60,206 bases of DNA, from the NCBI GenBank assembly GCA_009782175.1, contig WRKR01000013.1, forward strand, positions 1 through 60,206, written 5' to 3'. The notes beneath the pieces were generated by a model, which ran no database searches, was not told where the DNA came from, and worked only from the letters and a program-made list of their open reading frames with translations. Of the stretch, positions 17,405 through 25,881 are shown piece by piece. Position numbers and translations under genes: made by a program. The stretch is from Cystobacterineae bacterium. GTDB taxonomy: Bacteria > Myxococcota > Myxococcia > Myxococcales > Myxococcaceae. Each line of letters opens with the position of its first letter. Within the stretch, counting starts at the first letter, position 1.

Positions 17405-19470
17405 GCCTCCTCTTCTCCCAACCGTGGATGTTGCTGGGCCTGGCCGCCGCCACCCTCCCCTTCCTCGTTTATTTGTTTTTTCGCCTCAAACCCAAACCCC
17501 GCCCCTTCGGCCCCATGGGCCTCTTGCTCAAAAGCCTCCAACATACTGCCTCCCTCTGGAAACTCCGCCGCCTCCTCATATATGCACTGCGTAGCCTCCT
17601 GCTGGCCGCCCTCGCCCTCGCCTTGGCACGCCCTTGGTTGGACAAAACGACAACAACCCCCACCACCATGCAGGGCGAGGCCGCAACAGTGCTGGTGCTG
17701 GATGCCTCCTTCTCCATGCGCTATGCCCTGGGCAAACAAACAGCCTTGGAGGTGGCCAAAAACCAAGCGCTGCAGGCCATTGAAGCACTCTCAGCGACAG
17801 AGCCCTTGGCCGTGGTGCTTTGCGACGGCACACAAACGATACCTCCGCCGCCTCTCTCCCAGGACAAAGCCTTCTGGAAACGCCTTGTGCAAGAGGCCCT
17901 CCCCAGCTTCCTCCCCGCCAGGCTGAACCCTTGCATGGAAACAGCTGCCCAACTTTTGGAAGAAAACCCCCTGGAAGCCAAACGCCTCCTCATATTCAGC
18001 GACTTTGCTCGCCACGCCCTCCTCATGAGTGCACCACCTCCTCAAATAAAAAACCCCAAGGGCGAAATGCAGCTGCCTCATGTGGCGCTATACCCCGTTT
18101 ATGCGGGGAAAGAGCCACCCCAAAACCGCGCCTTGCTTTCCATGGAAGTTGAAAACACCACAGAAGCGGGCCTCTTTAACTTTATGGCCACCGTGCAAAA
18201 CTTCAGCCCCACCCCCCAAAAGGATTTGGAGCTGCAACTGCGCCTTAAAGGACAAACCCTCGCCAAAGGCTTTGTGGATTTGGACGCCCACGGCAGCACC
18301 CGCAAAACACTCAGTGTACGCCTGCCCAACAACGAGACAGGCCATGAGGTGGAAATGCGCCTGGCCCCAGACGGGCTTGCCGAGGATGATGCCCAAACCC
18401 TCTGGCTGCGCCCACAAAAAAACGCGCACATTTTGCTGGTGGATGGCGCCCCCTCAGCCGATAGGCAGGCCGACGAGGCCTATTTCGTCGAGCTGGCTCT
18501 GGCACAGCTTGCTCAAACCCAGGTGCGCGTCCGCGATAGCCAGGCCGCTTGGCGCGAAAATTTGAGCGCCTATGGCGCCGTGTTTTTGCTGAATGTGGAG
18601 GCCCCTCCCGCAGAAGCTGCTGCCGCCCTCAAGGCTTTTGTAGAAGCCGGGGGCGGCCTTTGGGCCTCACTGGGGGACAATACTCAACTGCAGGCGTGGA
18701 ACCAGGCCATGGGGGAGTTGCTGCCCAGGCCTCTGCGGTGGCTAAAAGGCAGCTCAGAAGAGCTGCCCAACACCACCAGCCCCTTTGCCAAAATAAGCCA
18801 TGTGCAAAACCTCCACCCCATTTTGCAACCCTTTGCGGGAGAAGGCCTTGAGAGCTTGCTTTCTGCACGCTTTTTTCGCCACGCCCTGATGGAAGCCCAC
18901 ACGCAAAACCCCCAACCCATGGAGGTGCTTTTGCGCCTCGAGGACGGTGCCCCTCTGCTGGTGGCACATCAGCTCGGCAAAGGGCATGTGCTTAGCTTTA
19001 TGAGTACCGCCGATAGGGATTGGAACGACCTGCCGCTGCACACAGCCTTTTTGCCCCTCATTCAGCGCAGCGCCCAATGGCTTTCAGGCAACCTCCTCAA
19101 CACCGAGGTGCCCACCACCACCCTGGGCAACTCCCTGCGCCTGGCCGCACCCCAAAATGCCTATGTAGGCCCCCATGGTGAGGTGGTAGAGCCCGAAGCC
19201 CAAGGCCCCGAGTTTGTAAAACTGGGGCCCCTGAATACCCCAGGCCTCTGGTGGCCCCAAGGCCGTGCCGAAGAGGCCATGCCCCTCTTGGTCAAACGCC
19301 TGCCCCAAGAGAGCGACTTGGCCCTCTTGGACATGGAAGAGTTAAACGCCTGGTTTGGCAACTCCCACATTGCCCAAAGCCACAGCACCCGCCAATATCC
19401 CCTGTGGACAGCCCTCCTGCTTTTGGCCCTCCTGGCCTTCTGCGCAGAAATGCTGCTGCTTAAACCTTAG
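17401..19470 (+). CDS. BatA-type membrane vWA protein with class I glutaminase-like C-domain
   Basis: 689 residues. The N-terminal BatA segment has two membrane helices (~8-27 and ~58-77) separated by a positively charged stretch (RLKPKPRPF). A vWA domain follows with MIDAS residues D101, S103 and S105 (DASFSM). The middle is a beta-rich region (TTEAGLFNFMATVQNFS). Residues ~345 onward (AHILLVDGAPS..., FVEAGGGLWASLGD, GKGHVLSFMSTADRDWNDLP) match the glutamine amidotransferase-like domain found in long BatA proteins, without its catalytic Cys. A final helix (WTALLLLALLAFCAEMLLL) ends the protein. Domain order fits a membrane protein presenting adhesion-type domains. It is coupled to DUF58 by a 4-bp overlap. 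Confidence 0.93.
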   Translation: MSLLFSQPWMLLGLAAATLPFLVYLFFRLKPKPRPFGPMGLLLKSLQHTASLWKLRRLLIYALRSLLLAALALALARPWLDKTTTTPTTMQGEAATVLVLDASFSMRYALGKQTALEVAKNQALQAIEALSATEPLAVVLCDGTQTIPPPPLSQDKAFWKRLVQEALPSFLPARLNPCMETAAQLLEENPLEAKRLLIFSDFARHALLMSAPPPQIKNPKGEMQLPHVALYPVYAGKEPPQNRALLSMEVENTTEAGLFNFMATVQNFSPTPQKDLELQLRLKGQTLAKGFVDLDAHGSTRKTLSVRLPNNETGHEVEMRLAPDGLAEDDAQTLWLRPQKNAHILLVDGAPSADRQADEAYFVELALAQLAQTQVRVRDSQAAWRENLSAYGAVFLLNVEAPPAEAAAALKAFVEAGGGLWASLGDNTQLQAWNQAMGELLPRPLRWLKGSSEELPNTTSPFAKISHVQNLHPILQPFAGEGLESLLSARFFRHALMEAHTQNPQPMEVLLRLEDGAPLLVAHQLGKGHVLSFMSTADRDWNDLPLHTAFLPLIQRSAQWLSGNLLNTEVPTTTLGNSLRLAAPQNAYVGPHGEVVEPEAQGPEFVKLGPLNTPGLWWPQGRAEEAMPLLVKRLPQESDLALLDMEELNAWFGNSHIAQSHSTRQYPLWTALLLLALLAFCAEMLLLKP

Positions 19471-19619
19471 AGCCAACCCCAGCTCAAACCTTTCAGCAAA
19501 AAGCTTGTAGCCCTGCGGCAAGGAGTGCACACACAGCAGCCCTTATGTAGATAAGCATGGCCCTTGCGCCCATGGGGGGCTTTGTCCTAAATGGAGGGCC
19601 CAGAAAGAGAGGGAGGCCT

Positions 19620-20423
19620 ATGGACACATTGAAGGGCACATGGACATTGGTTACGGGGGCCTCCGCAGGCCTGGGCCGGGCAATGGCCCGCATTATAGCC
19701 GGTACCTATGGCGGAAACCTCCTCCTGGTCGCCCGGCGCAAGGAGCGCCTGGAGGAGTTGGCCACCCAATTGCAAACCAAATATAATGTGTGGGCCAAGG
19801 CTTTGCCCGCGGACTTGAGCACACCCGAGGGGGTGGAGGCCTGCTTTAGGGCTGCCTGTGCGCAAAAGGGCTTTTCAACCGCTATACTCAACGCGGGCAT
19901 TACGTATTGGGGGCGCGTGCAGGAGCAGTCCACTGAAAACCTCAACAGCATGCTCTCCACCAATGTGCTGGCTCCCGCCCAACTGGCCTTGCGCTTTGCA
20001 CAACACTTTGCCAGGCATGGCGGCGGACGGCTTTTGCTGGTTTCTTCCGTGGCAGGCTTTGCACCCATGCCCATGCAAAGCAGCTATGGTGCTACCAAAG
20101 CCTTCCTCACCAGCTTCGGCCAAGGCCTGCGCCATGAGTTCCGCAAAGACAAAGTGCACATTACCATATTCGCCCCCGGCGGCATTGATACCGAGTTGCT
20201 TGCCTTAAGCGGCCTGGGCCAAAAATTTAAACCCGGTAGCACCGGCATTATGAGGGCACCCCTGTGCGCCCACCTGGCCCTCAAAGGCCTTCTGGCCAAC
20301 AAAGGCCTCGTCGTTCCAGGCCTCTCCAACCGCTTGCTGGCTTTTGCCATGCGCCACTTCCCCGCCCCACTGGTTTTGCCCATTATTGAGAGGCTCTACC
20401 GAAAGCCTGAACATATAAAATAG
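19620..20423 (+). CDS. Short-chain dehydrogenase/reductase
   Basis: 267 residues from the ATG at 19620, which has AGGGAGG five bases upstream. An in-frame ATG at 19557 gives an unlikely 21-residue leader. The classical SDR motifs are present: TGASAGLG for NAD(P) binding (12-19), LNAG, and the catalytic Ser (LLVSSVAGF), Tyr and Lys (SSYGATKAF). PGGID follows as usual. The C-terminus (LSNRLLAFAMRHFPAPLVL) resembles the long, hydrophobic end of DltE/3-ketosphinganine-like SDRs, so it may act on a lipid. The substrate is unknown. It follows BatA by 149 bp. Confidence 0.92.
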   Translation: MDTLKGTWTLVTGASAGLGRAMARIIAGTYGGNLLLVARRKERLEELATQLQTKYNVWAKALPADLSTPEGVEACFRAACAQKGFSTAILNAGITYWGRVQEQSTENLNSMLSTNVLAPAQLALRFAQHFARHGGGRLLLVSSVAGFAPMPMQSSYGATKAFLTSFGQGLRHEFRKDKVHITIFAPGGIDTELLALSGLGQKFKPGSTGIMRAPLCAHLALKGLLANKGLVVPGLSNRLLAFAMRHFPAPLVLPIIERLYRKPEHIK

Positions 20424-20611
20424 GCCTTGCCCGCCGCGCCAAGGGCAAAAAACATTTTCAAAACAACCCTGAAAAAAAATGAAAAAAACACTCCCCCAGG
20501 AGCAGAATAAAAAACCACTGGAATCCATACCTCTTTTGAGGGAAAAACCCTCATGGGCCCCCCAAAACGCTGCCCCCAACGCTACTATATGAGGGGCGCT
20601 AAGGAGCATGC

Positions 20612-22567
20612 ATGGTTGAAGCAAAGCCTCATTGGCCAAGCCCGGAGTTTGCGGCCAAAGCCAATATAAAAGCCGCGGAATATGAGGCCATGTACCGCGA
20701 GTCCATTGAAAACCCAGAAGCCTTTTGGGCAAAAAAAGCCCAAAGGTTGCACTGGTTTAAACCCTGGGAGAAGGTGCTGGAGGGGGATTTTTCCAAAGGG
20801 GAAACGCGCTGGTTTTCAGGCGGCAAGCTGAATGTGGCCTATAACTGCTTGGACCGCTTCCTCAATACCCCCATTAAAAACAAAGCCGCCCTCATTTGGG
20901 TGGGTGACAAGCCCGGCGAAAGCAAAACCTATACCTACCAGCAGCTGCACAAGGAGGTATGCCGCGCGGCCAATGCCCTCAAAAACCTGGGCGTGCAAAA
21001 GGGCGACCGCATTCTGCTCTATTTGCCGATGATTCCGGAGCTGGCCATTTTTTCCCTCGTGGCTGCGCGCATGGGTGTCATCCACTCGGTGGTGTTTGGC
21101 GGTTTTTCGGCGGAGGCCTTGCAGGGCCGCATTGAGGATGCCAAGCCCAAGGTTATTGTGACGGCCAACGCAGGGTGCAGAGGCGGGCGTATAATTGACA
21201 TGAAAAACAACGTGGACGAGGCGCTTTATAATTCCTCCTTCAAAGTCCCCCACGTCGTCGTCATCAACCGTGTGGCTGCCGACACGCACAACTATTGGAA
21301 GGCCGGCAGAGATTTGCATTGGAACGACCTCATTGCGGACCCGGACTTGTCCTTTGAGTTTCCCTGCGAGGAGGTGGATGCGGAGGACCCGCTGTTTATA
21401 CTCTATACTTCCGGCTCCACGGGAAAACCCAAGGGCATTTTGCACACAACAGCGGGCTATTTGCTGGGCGCCAACCTCTCTTTCGACCTTATTTTTGACC
21501 ACAAGCCCGAAGACACTTTCTGGTGCACAGCCGACCTGGGGTGGATAACAGGCCACAGCTATATTTTATATGGCCCCCTCTCCAACGGTGCGACAACGCT
21601 CATGTTTGAGGGCATAGGCACCTGGCCGGACCCGGGGCGGTTTTGGCAAATTATAGACATGCATGCGGTGAATGTTTTTTATACGGCGCCGACGGCCATC
21701 CGCGCCCTCATGAAAGCTTCACCCAAATTTCTGCAGCGCCACAACCTAAGCTCCCTTCGCCTCTTAGGCAGCGTGGGCGAGCCCATTAACCCCGAAGCCT
21801 GGCAATGGTATTTCAAAAACGTGGGCCATGAGCAGTGCCCCATTGTGGACACCTATTGGCAGACGGAAACCGGCGCTATTATGATCACCCCCCTGCCCGG
21901 CGCAACCCCCACCAAACCCGGCGCGGCAACCTTGCCTTTTTTTGGCATACAACCGGTGCTTTTGGACGCGGATGGCAAGGAGGTGGAGGGCCCCGGCAGC
22001 GGCTATTTGTGCGTGAAGGCGCCATGGCCCTCCATGATGCGCAGCATTTATGGTGACGAGGAGCGTTTTTTCCAAAGCTATTTCTCCCAATACCCCGGCT
22101 ATTATTTCACCGGCGACGGCGCGAGGCGCGACGCGGACGGCTATTATTGGATTACGGGCCGCGTGGACGACGTGCTGAATGTTTCGGGACACCGCCTCGG
22201 CACAGCTGAAATTGAAAATGCCATTTTAGAGCACACCAGCGTGGCCGAAGCCGCCGTGGTGCCCTTCCCCCATGACTTAAAAGGCCAAGGCATTTATGCC
22301 TATGTAACGGTGAAAGAAGGCGTGCCGACGAATGATCAACTCAAACAGGAAATAATAGAGTTGGTCATGCACAAAATTGGAAAAATTGTGCGGTTGGATG
22401 TCATCCACTGGGCACCCACTTTGCCCAAAACACGCTCCGGCAAAATTGTACGCCGCATTTTGCGCAAAATTGCCGAAGGCGAGTTTGCCAACTTGGGCGA
22501 TACCTCCACCCTCATAGACGCAAACGTTTTGAAGGTGTTGATGGAGGATAAGGCCAAATACCACTAA
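20612..22567 (+). CDS. acsA: Acetyl-CoA synthetase
   Basis: 651 residues, standard for Acs. It activates acetate to acetyl-AMP and then acetyl-CoA. Motifs in order: YTSGSTGKPKGILHTTAGYL (P-loop-like), DLGWITGHSYILYGPL, DTYWQTETGAIM, TGDGARRDADGYYWITGR, and the C-terminal TRSGKIVRRILRK, whose Lys is the one acetylated in known enzymes. The ribosome site AAGGAG sits correctly for the ATG at 20612. It is preceded by 188 bp without a gene, in which only A-rich stretches are visible, and is followed by repeat arrays. Confidence 0.97.
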   Translation: MVEAKPHWPSPEFAAKANIKAAEYEAMYRESIENPEAFWAKKAQRLHWFKPWEKVLEGDFSKGETRWFSGGKLNVAYNCLDRFLNTPIKNKAALIWVGDKPGESKTYTYQQLHKEVCRAANALKNLGVQKGDRILLYLPMIPELAIFSLVAARMGVIHSVVFGGFSAEALQGRIEDAKPKVIVTANAGCRGGRIIDMKNNVDEALYNSSFKVPHVVVINRVAADTHNYWKAGRDLHWNDLIADPDLSFEFPCEEVDAEDPLFILYTSGSTGKPKGILHTTAGYLLGANLSFDLIFDHKPEDTFWCTADLGWITGHSYILYGPLSNGATTLMFEGIGTWPDPGRFWQIIDMHAVNVFYTAPTAIRALMKASPKFLQRHNLSSLRLLGSVGEPINPEAWQWYFKNVGHEQCPIVDTYWQTETGAIMITPLPGATPTKPGAATLPFFGIQPVLLDADGKEVEGPGSGYLCVKAPWPSMMRSIYGDEERFFQSYFSQYPGYYFTGDGARRDADGYYWITGRVDDVLNVSGHRLGTAEIENAILEHTSVAEAAVVPFPHDLKGQGIYAYVTVKEGVPTNDQLKQEIIELVMHKIGKIVRLDVIHWAPTLPKTRSGKIVRRILRKIAEGEFANLGDTSTLIDANVLKVLMEDKAKYH

Positions 22568-22573
22568 AAGCCC

Positions 22574-22628
22574 AAACCCAAGCAAAAACCAAACCCTCAA
22601 AAACAAAACCCAAGCAAAAACCAAACCC
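22574..22628. repeat. Direct repeat of 23 bp, A/C-rich
   Basis: The 23-bp sequence that starts AAACCCAAGC and ends CCAAACCC occurs exactly at 22574-22596 and again at 22606-22628. It lies directly after the acsA stop. No terminator with a T run was seen in it. Confidence 0.85.
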
Positions 22629-22657
22629 AAGCTGGGTTGCAAAAACATGAAGCTTGA

Positions 22658-22727
22658 GGCTCACTTTGCAAGGCTCACTTTGCGAGGCTCGCTTTGCGAG
22701 GCTCACTTTGCAAGGCTCGCTTTGCGA
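22658..22727. repeat. Five 14-bp tandem repeats upstream of the metalloprotease
   Basis: The units GGCTCACTTTGCAA, GGCTCACTTTGCGA, GGCTCGCTTTGCGA, GGCTCACTTTGCAA and GGCTCGCTTTGCGA run without spacers from 22658 to 22727. They lie ~195 bp before the protease start in the 355-bp gap after acsA. The rest of this gap (22728-22922) shows no gene. It ends with GGGGGAAG, the ribosome site of the protease. Confidence 0.93.
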
Positions 22728-22922
22728 GGCTCCGGGAATGGTGAGCTTGATGCATGTTGTGTTTACGAAAGTTCACAAAAAAATACTTCTGGGAACCTTG
22801 GGTTGACGCTGAGCTCTCATGAAATGTATTCTGTGCTCATACTTCAAGAAAAGTATGTTGTTTAGCATAGTTAAGCTGTTTCTGTCATATTCACACCAAA
22901 AAAAAGAATGGGGGAAGTCAAA

Positions 22923-25685
22923 ATGAAAAAATCCAGCAAAACCATTTTGTGGATCCGCAATTTAGGTTTTGGAAATGCTTTTTTGTTGTTTGTTGTGGGC
23001 ACGTTGGCCCATGCCGCCGAGCCTGAGTTGTTTGTGCGGCCCTTGGCCAACAATGCCGCAGCTCCCGCTTCAGCCCAGCAAGCTGTGCCCTTGTCCGCTG
23101 ACAGTTATAAGAGTGCAACTGCAGATCAATCCAAGCGCATGGATAAAATCAAACAAAGGCGCACAACAAAATCCATCTCTTTAATGCGGGTGGATATAAA
23201 TGCCCTCAAAGAAAACAAACTCCGCATCTCCTTGTCTGCCAACAAAAAACTTCAGCTTTCAAGGAAACATTTTAAAGCCACAAACCCAAACAATTTCACT
23301 TGGTCTGGCGTGGTTCCCGGGACTTCTGCTTTGAGCACATTTGTGGTCCACAATGGAGATGTGGCTGCAAGCATTCGGGATGAGAACAATGAGTTATATA
23401 GCATTGAGCCCATCGGCGACGAGCTTTATGCCTTAATTAAAATAGACGAGTCCAAATTCTCCCCTTGTGGAGGCGTGCTTCATGGCGACACCCAGGAAAT
23501 GCATAACCCTGCTCCACCCGCATCTCCCTCAACACGCAATGCCTTGCACAATACAAATGCTTCGCACAATGCAAATGCTTCACAAAATGCAGAGGTTTCG
23601 CAGAGTGCAAACCCTGTAGAGATAGATGTGATGGTTGCTTATACGCCTGCGGCGCGCGGCGCGTTTGCCAATATAGCTGCGCAGGCTGCTTTGGCTGTGG
23701 AAGAAACAAACCAAACATACCAAAACAGCGGCGTCAACATCCGGTTGAATTTGGTAGACAGTTTTGAGCTTAACTATTCAGAAAACAACAAAACCTATGA
23801 AGGTATTTTGAGTGACTTTGCCAGCCTGGGAAGAAGTGGCGTGGTCAACGACAGACGCAACCAAAGCGGGGCAGATTTGGCGATGTTGATTGTTGGACCT
23901 GGAAATTATGAGAACAACATCTGCGGAATGGCTTATTTAATGACCAATGTTTCCTCTGCTTTTTCCCCCTATGCCTTTGGTGTGGTGACGCATAGCTGCC
24001 TCACCGGCTCCTATGTATTTGCACATGAAGTGGGCCACATTCAGGGGGCTCGACACAATGAACATATAGACTCCGGCAATTATCCCTTCCCCTATGGACA
24101 TGGATATATCCATTCTTTGCCCTCCTCCTCACAAAACTTCAGCACCGTCATGTCATATGACTGGGGGGCAGGTTGCTCTTATGGCTGCCGAAAAATCCCA
24201 CACTGGTCCAATCCAGATATACGCTATAACGGCATCGCCACTGGAACCATCGGCACCAACAACAATGCCAGAGTCCTCAATGAAACAGCTCAAACAGTGG
24301 CTGCATTCAAAACAGCCTCCGGAAGCCGACCGGTTTGCACCCTCGCGCAAATGCAAACCATTCCCTCCACCGGTGGAAATTATACGCTGAGTGCCAGTTG
24401 CACAGGCTCACCCACAAGCTATGCGTGGACGGTCAACGGACAGCCGCAGTCCAGCAGGAGCAACAGCTTAAGCTATAACTTCCCTATCAACAACTCCTCG
24501 TCGGTCCAATCCTTCGCTATTTCTGTCACCGCAAGCAACAACGCCGGCTCAGGCAGTGCGCAAACCACCGTTAACCAGGCTGCCGCCACCTCCGGAAGCC
24601 GACCGGTCTGCACCCTTCCGCAAGTTCAAACCATTCCCTCCACCGGTGGAAATTATACGCTGAGTGCCAGTTGCACAGGCTCACCCACAAGCTATGTGTG
24701 GACAGTCAACGGACAGCCGCAGTCCAGCAGGAGCAACAGTTTAAGCTATAACTTCCCTATCAACAACTCCTCGTCGGTCCAATCCTTCGCTATCTCCGTC
24801 ACCGCAAGCAACAACGCCGGCTCAGGCAGTGCGCAAACCACCGTTAACCAGGCTGCCGCCACCTCGGGGAGCCGACCGGTCTGCACCCTTCCGCAAGTGC
24901 AAACCATTCCCTACACCGGTGGGAATTATACGCTGAGTGCCAGTTGCACAGGCTCACCCACAAGCTATGTGTGGACAGTCAACGGACAGCCGCAGTCCAG
25001 CAGGAGCAACAGTTTAAGCTATAACTTCCCTCTCAACAACTCCCCGACGGTCCAATCCTTCGCTATTTCTGTCACCGCAAGCAACAACGCCGGCTCAGGC
25101 AGTGCGCAAACCACCGTTAACCAGGCTGCCGCCACCTCGGGGAGCCGACCGGCCTGCACCCTCTATTCGCAGGTTTCAAGCATTCCCTCCACGGGCGGGA
25201 ATTATACGCTGAGTGCCAACTGCACGGGCTCACCCACAAATTATACGTGGAGTGTCAACGGGCAGCTGCAGTCCAGCAGGAGCAACAGTTTAAGCTATAA
25301 CTTCCCACGCAACAGCTCTTCGACGGTGCAGTATTTCAGAATTATTTTCACGGCAAGCAACAGTGCGGGTTCCAGCAGCATACAGGCGACGCTCCCTCAG
25401 GCTGCCGCGCCTGTAAGCCGGCCTGTCTGCACCTTAAGGCCGCAAGTCTCTCTCATCCCCAGCGCCGGTGGGAATTATATGGTGAGCGCCAGTTGCTCAG
25501 GCTCACCCACAAGCTATACGTGGAGTGTCAATGGGAGGACACAATCCAGCAGGAGCAGCAGCCTCATCTATAACTTCCCGCGCAACAACTCCTCGGTGGC
25601 CCAGTCCTTCAGAATTGTGCTCACCGCCAACAACAGCGCAGGTTCCAGCAGCACGCAAATAACGCTCAGTCAGGCCAGACGCTAG
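22923..25685 (+). CDS. Secreted M12-type zinc metalloprotease with five C-terminal Ig/PKD-like repeats
   Basis: 920 residues from the ATG at 22923, which has GGGGGAAG at the right spacing; an ATG 15 bases earlier lacks it. Signal peptide to about AHA-AEP, then a propeptide-like region (to ~190), and an Asn/Ala/Ser repeat linker (HNTNASHNANASQNAE). The catalytic domain carries HEVGHIQGARH starting at His368, a full metzincin HExxHxxGxxH. The Met-turn VMSYDW (Met410) follows 42 residues later. Residues ~467-920 are five copies of a 91-residue module (CTL...IPSTGGNYTLSA.CTGSPT.Y.W.VNG). Each module has paired Cys residues and is beta-rich, like Ig/PKD domains that bind polymers or surfaces. Likely an exported protease for prey, host or matrix proteins. 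Neighbours are surface lipoproteins. Confidence 0.93.
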   Translation: MKKSSKTILWIRNLGFGNAFLLFVVGTLAHAAEPELFVRPLANNAAAPASAQQAVPLSADSYKSATADQSKRMDKIKQRRTTKSISLMRVDINALKENKLRISLSANKKLQLSRKHFKATNPNNFTWSGVVPGTSALSTFVVHNGDVAASIRDENNELYSIEPIGDELYALIKIDESKFSPCGGVLHGDTQEMHNPAPPASPSTRNALHNTNASHNANASQNAEVSQSANPVEIDVMVAYTPAARGAFANIAAQAALAVEETNQTYQNSGVNIRLNLVDSFELNYSENNKTYEGILSDFASLGRSGVVNDRRNQSGADLAMLIVGPGNYENNICGMAYLMTNVSSAFSPYAFGVVTHSCLTGSYVFAHEVGHIQGARHNEHIDSGNYPFPYGHGYIHSLPSSSQNFSTVMSYDWGAGCSYGCRKIPHWSNPDIRYNGIATGTIGTNNNARVLNETAQTVAAFKTASGSRPVCTLAQMQTIPSTGGNYTLSASCTGSPTSYAWTVNGQPQSSRSNSLSYNFPINNSSSVQSFAISVTASNNAGSGSAQTTVNQAAATSGSRPVCTLPQVQTIPSTGGNYTLSASCTGSPTSYVWTVNGQPQSSRSNSLSYNFPINNSSSVQSFAISVTASNNAGSGSAQTTVNQAAATSGSRPVCTLPQVQTIPYTGGNYTLSASCTGSPTSYVWTVNGQPQSSRSNSLSYNFPLNNSPTVQSFAISVTASNNAGSGSAQTTVNQAAATSGSRPACTLYSQVSSIPSTGGNYTLSANCTGSPTNYTWSVNGQLQSSRSNSLSYNFPRNSSSTVQYFRIIFTASNSAGSSSIQATLPQAAAPVSRPVCTLRPQVSLIPSAGGNYMVSASCSGSPTSYTWSVNGRTQSSRSSSLIYNFPRNNSSVAQSFRIVLTANNSAGSSSTQITLSQARR
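24321..25685 (+). repeat. Five 273-bp coding repeats
   Basis: Repeats start at 24321, 24594, 24867, 25140 and 25413, each exactly 273 bp (91 codons). The first three are nearly identical in DNA, including silent positions. Copies four and five have diverged. This gradient shows recent duplication or gene conversion at the proximal end of the array. Confidence 0.95.
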
Positions 25686-25705
25686 GGGCTGTGCGCGCTC
25701 AATGG

Positions 25706-25732
25706 ATGCCGGGCTGCAAAGCGGCCCGGCAT
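25706..25732 (+). terminator. Hairpin after the metalloprotease gene (no T run)
   Basis: Perfect 9-bp arms ATGCCGGGC (25706-25714) and GCCCGGCAT (25724-25732) around a 9-base loop, 20 bp after the protease stop. There is no downstream T tract, so it may be an RNA-stabilising 3' end or a rho-assisted terminator. Its position argues against starting the next protein at the in-frame ATG at 25702. Confidence 0.5.
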
Positions 25733-25881
25733 TGGGTGCTCAAGCTGCTTTGTATTTGCCAACATATGCCACCCCCAAAGCACACGGTGTCTGGCTTTGG
25801 TGTCTTTTCCCTACACCGTGTGTTGGTGTTGTGTTAAACAAGCTGGACTATATGGCCGGAACCACGCAGGAAGAGTCCACA

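Noticed and set aside
22647-22865. 72-residue open frame across the 14-bp repeats
   Set aside because: Its first half is merely the translated repeat (EAHFARL-type) and there is no ribosome site.
25702-25881. 60-residue extension of the first GLUG lipoprotein
   Set aside because: The ATG at 25702 lies at a strong 3' hairpin of the upstream gene. The paralog starts at the position equivalent to 25882, and the extension would displace the signal sequence.
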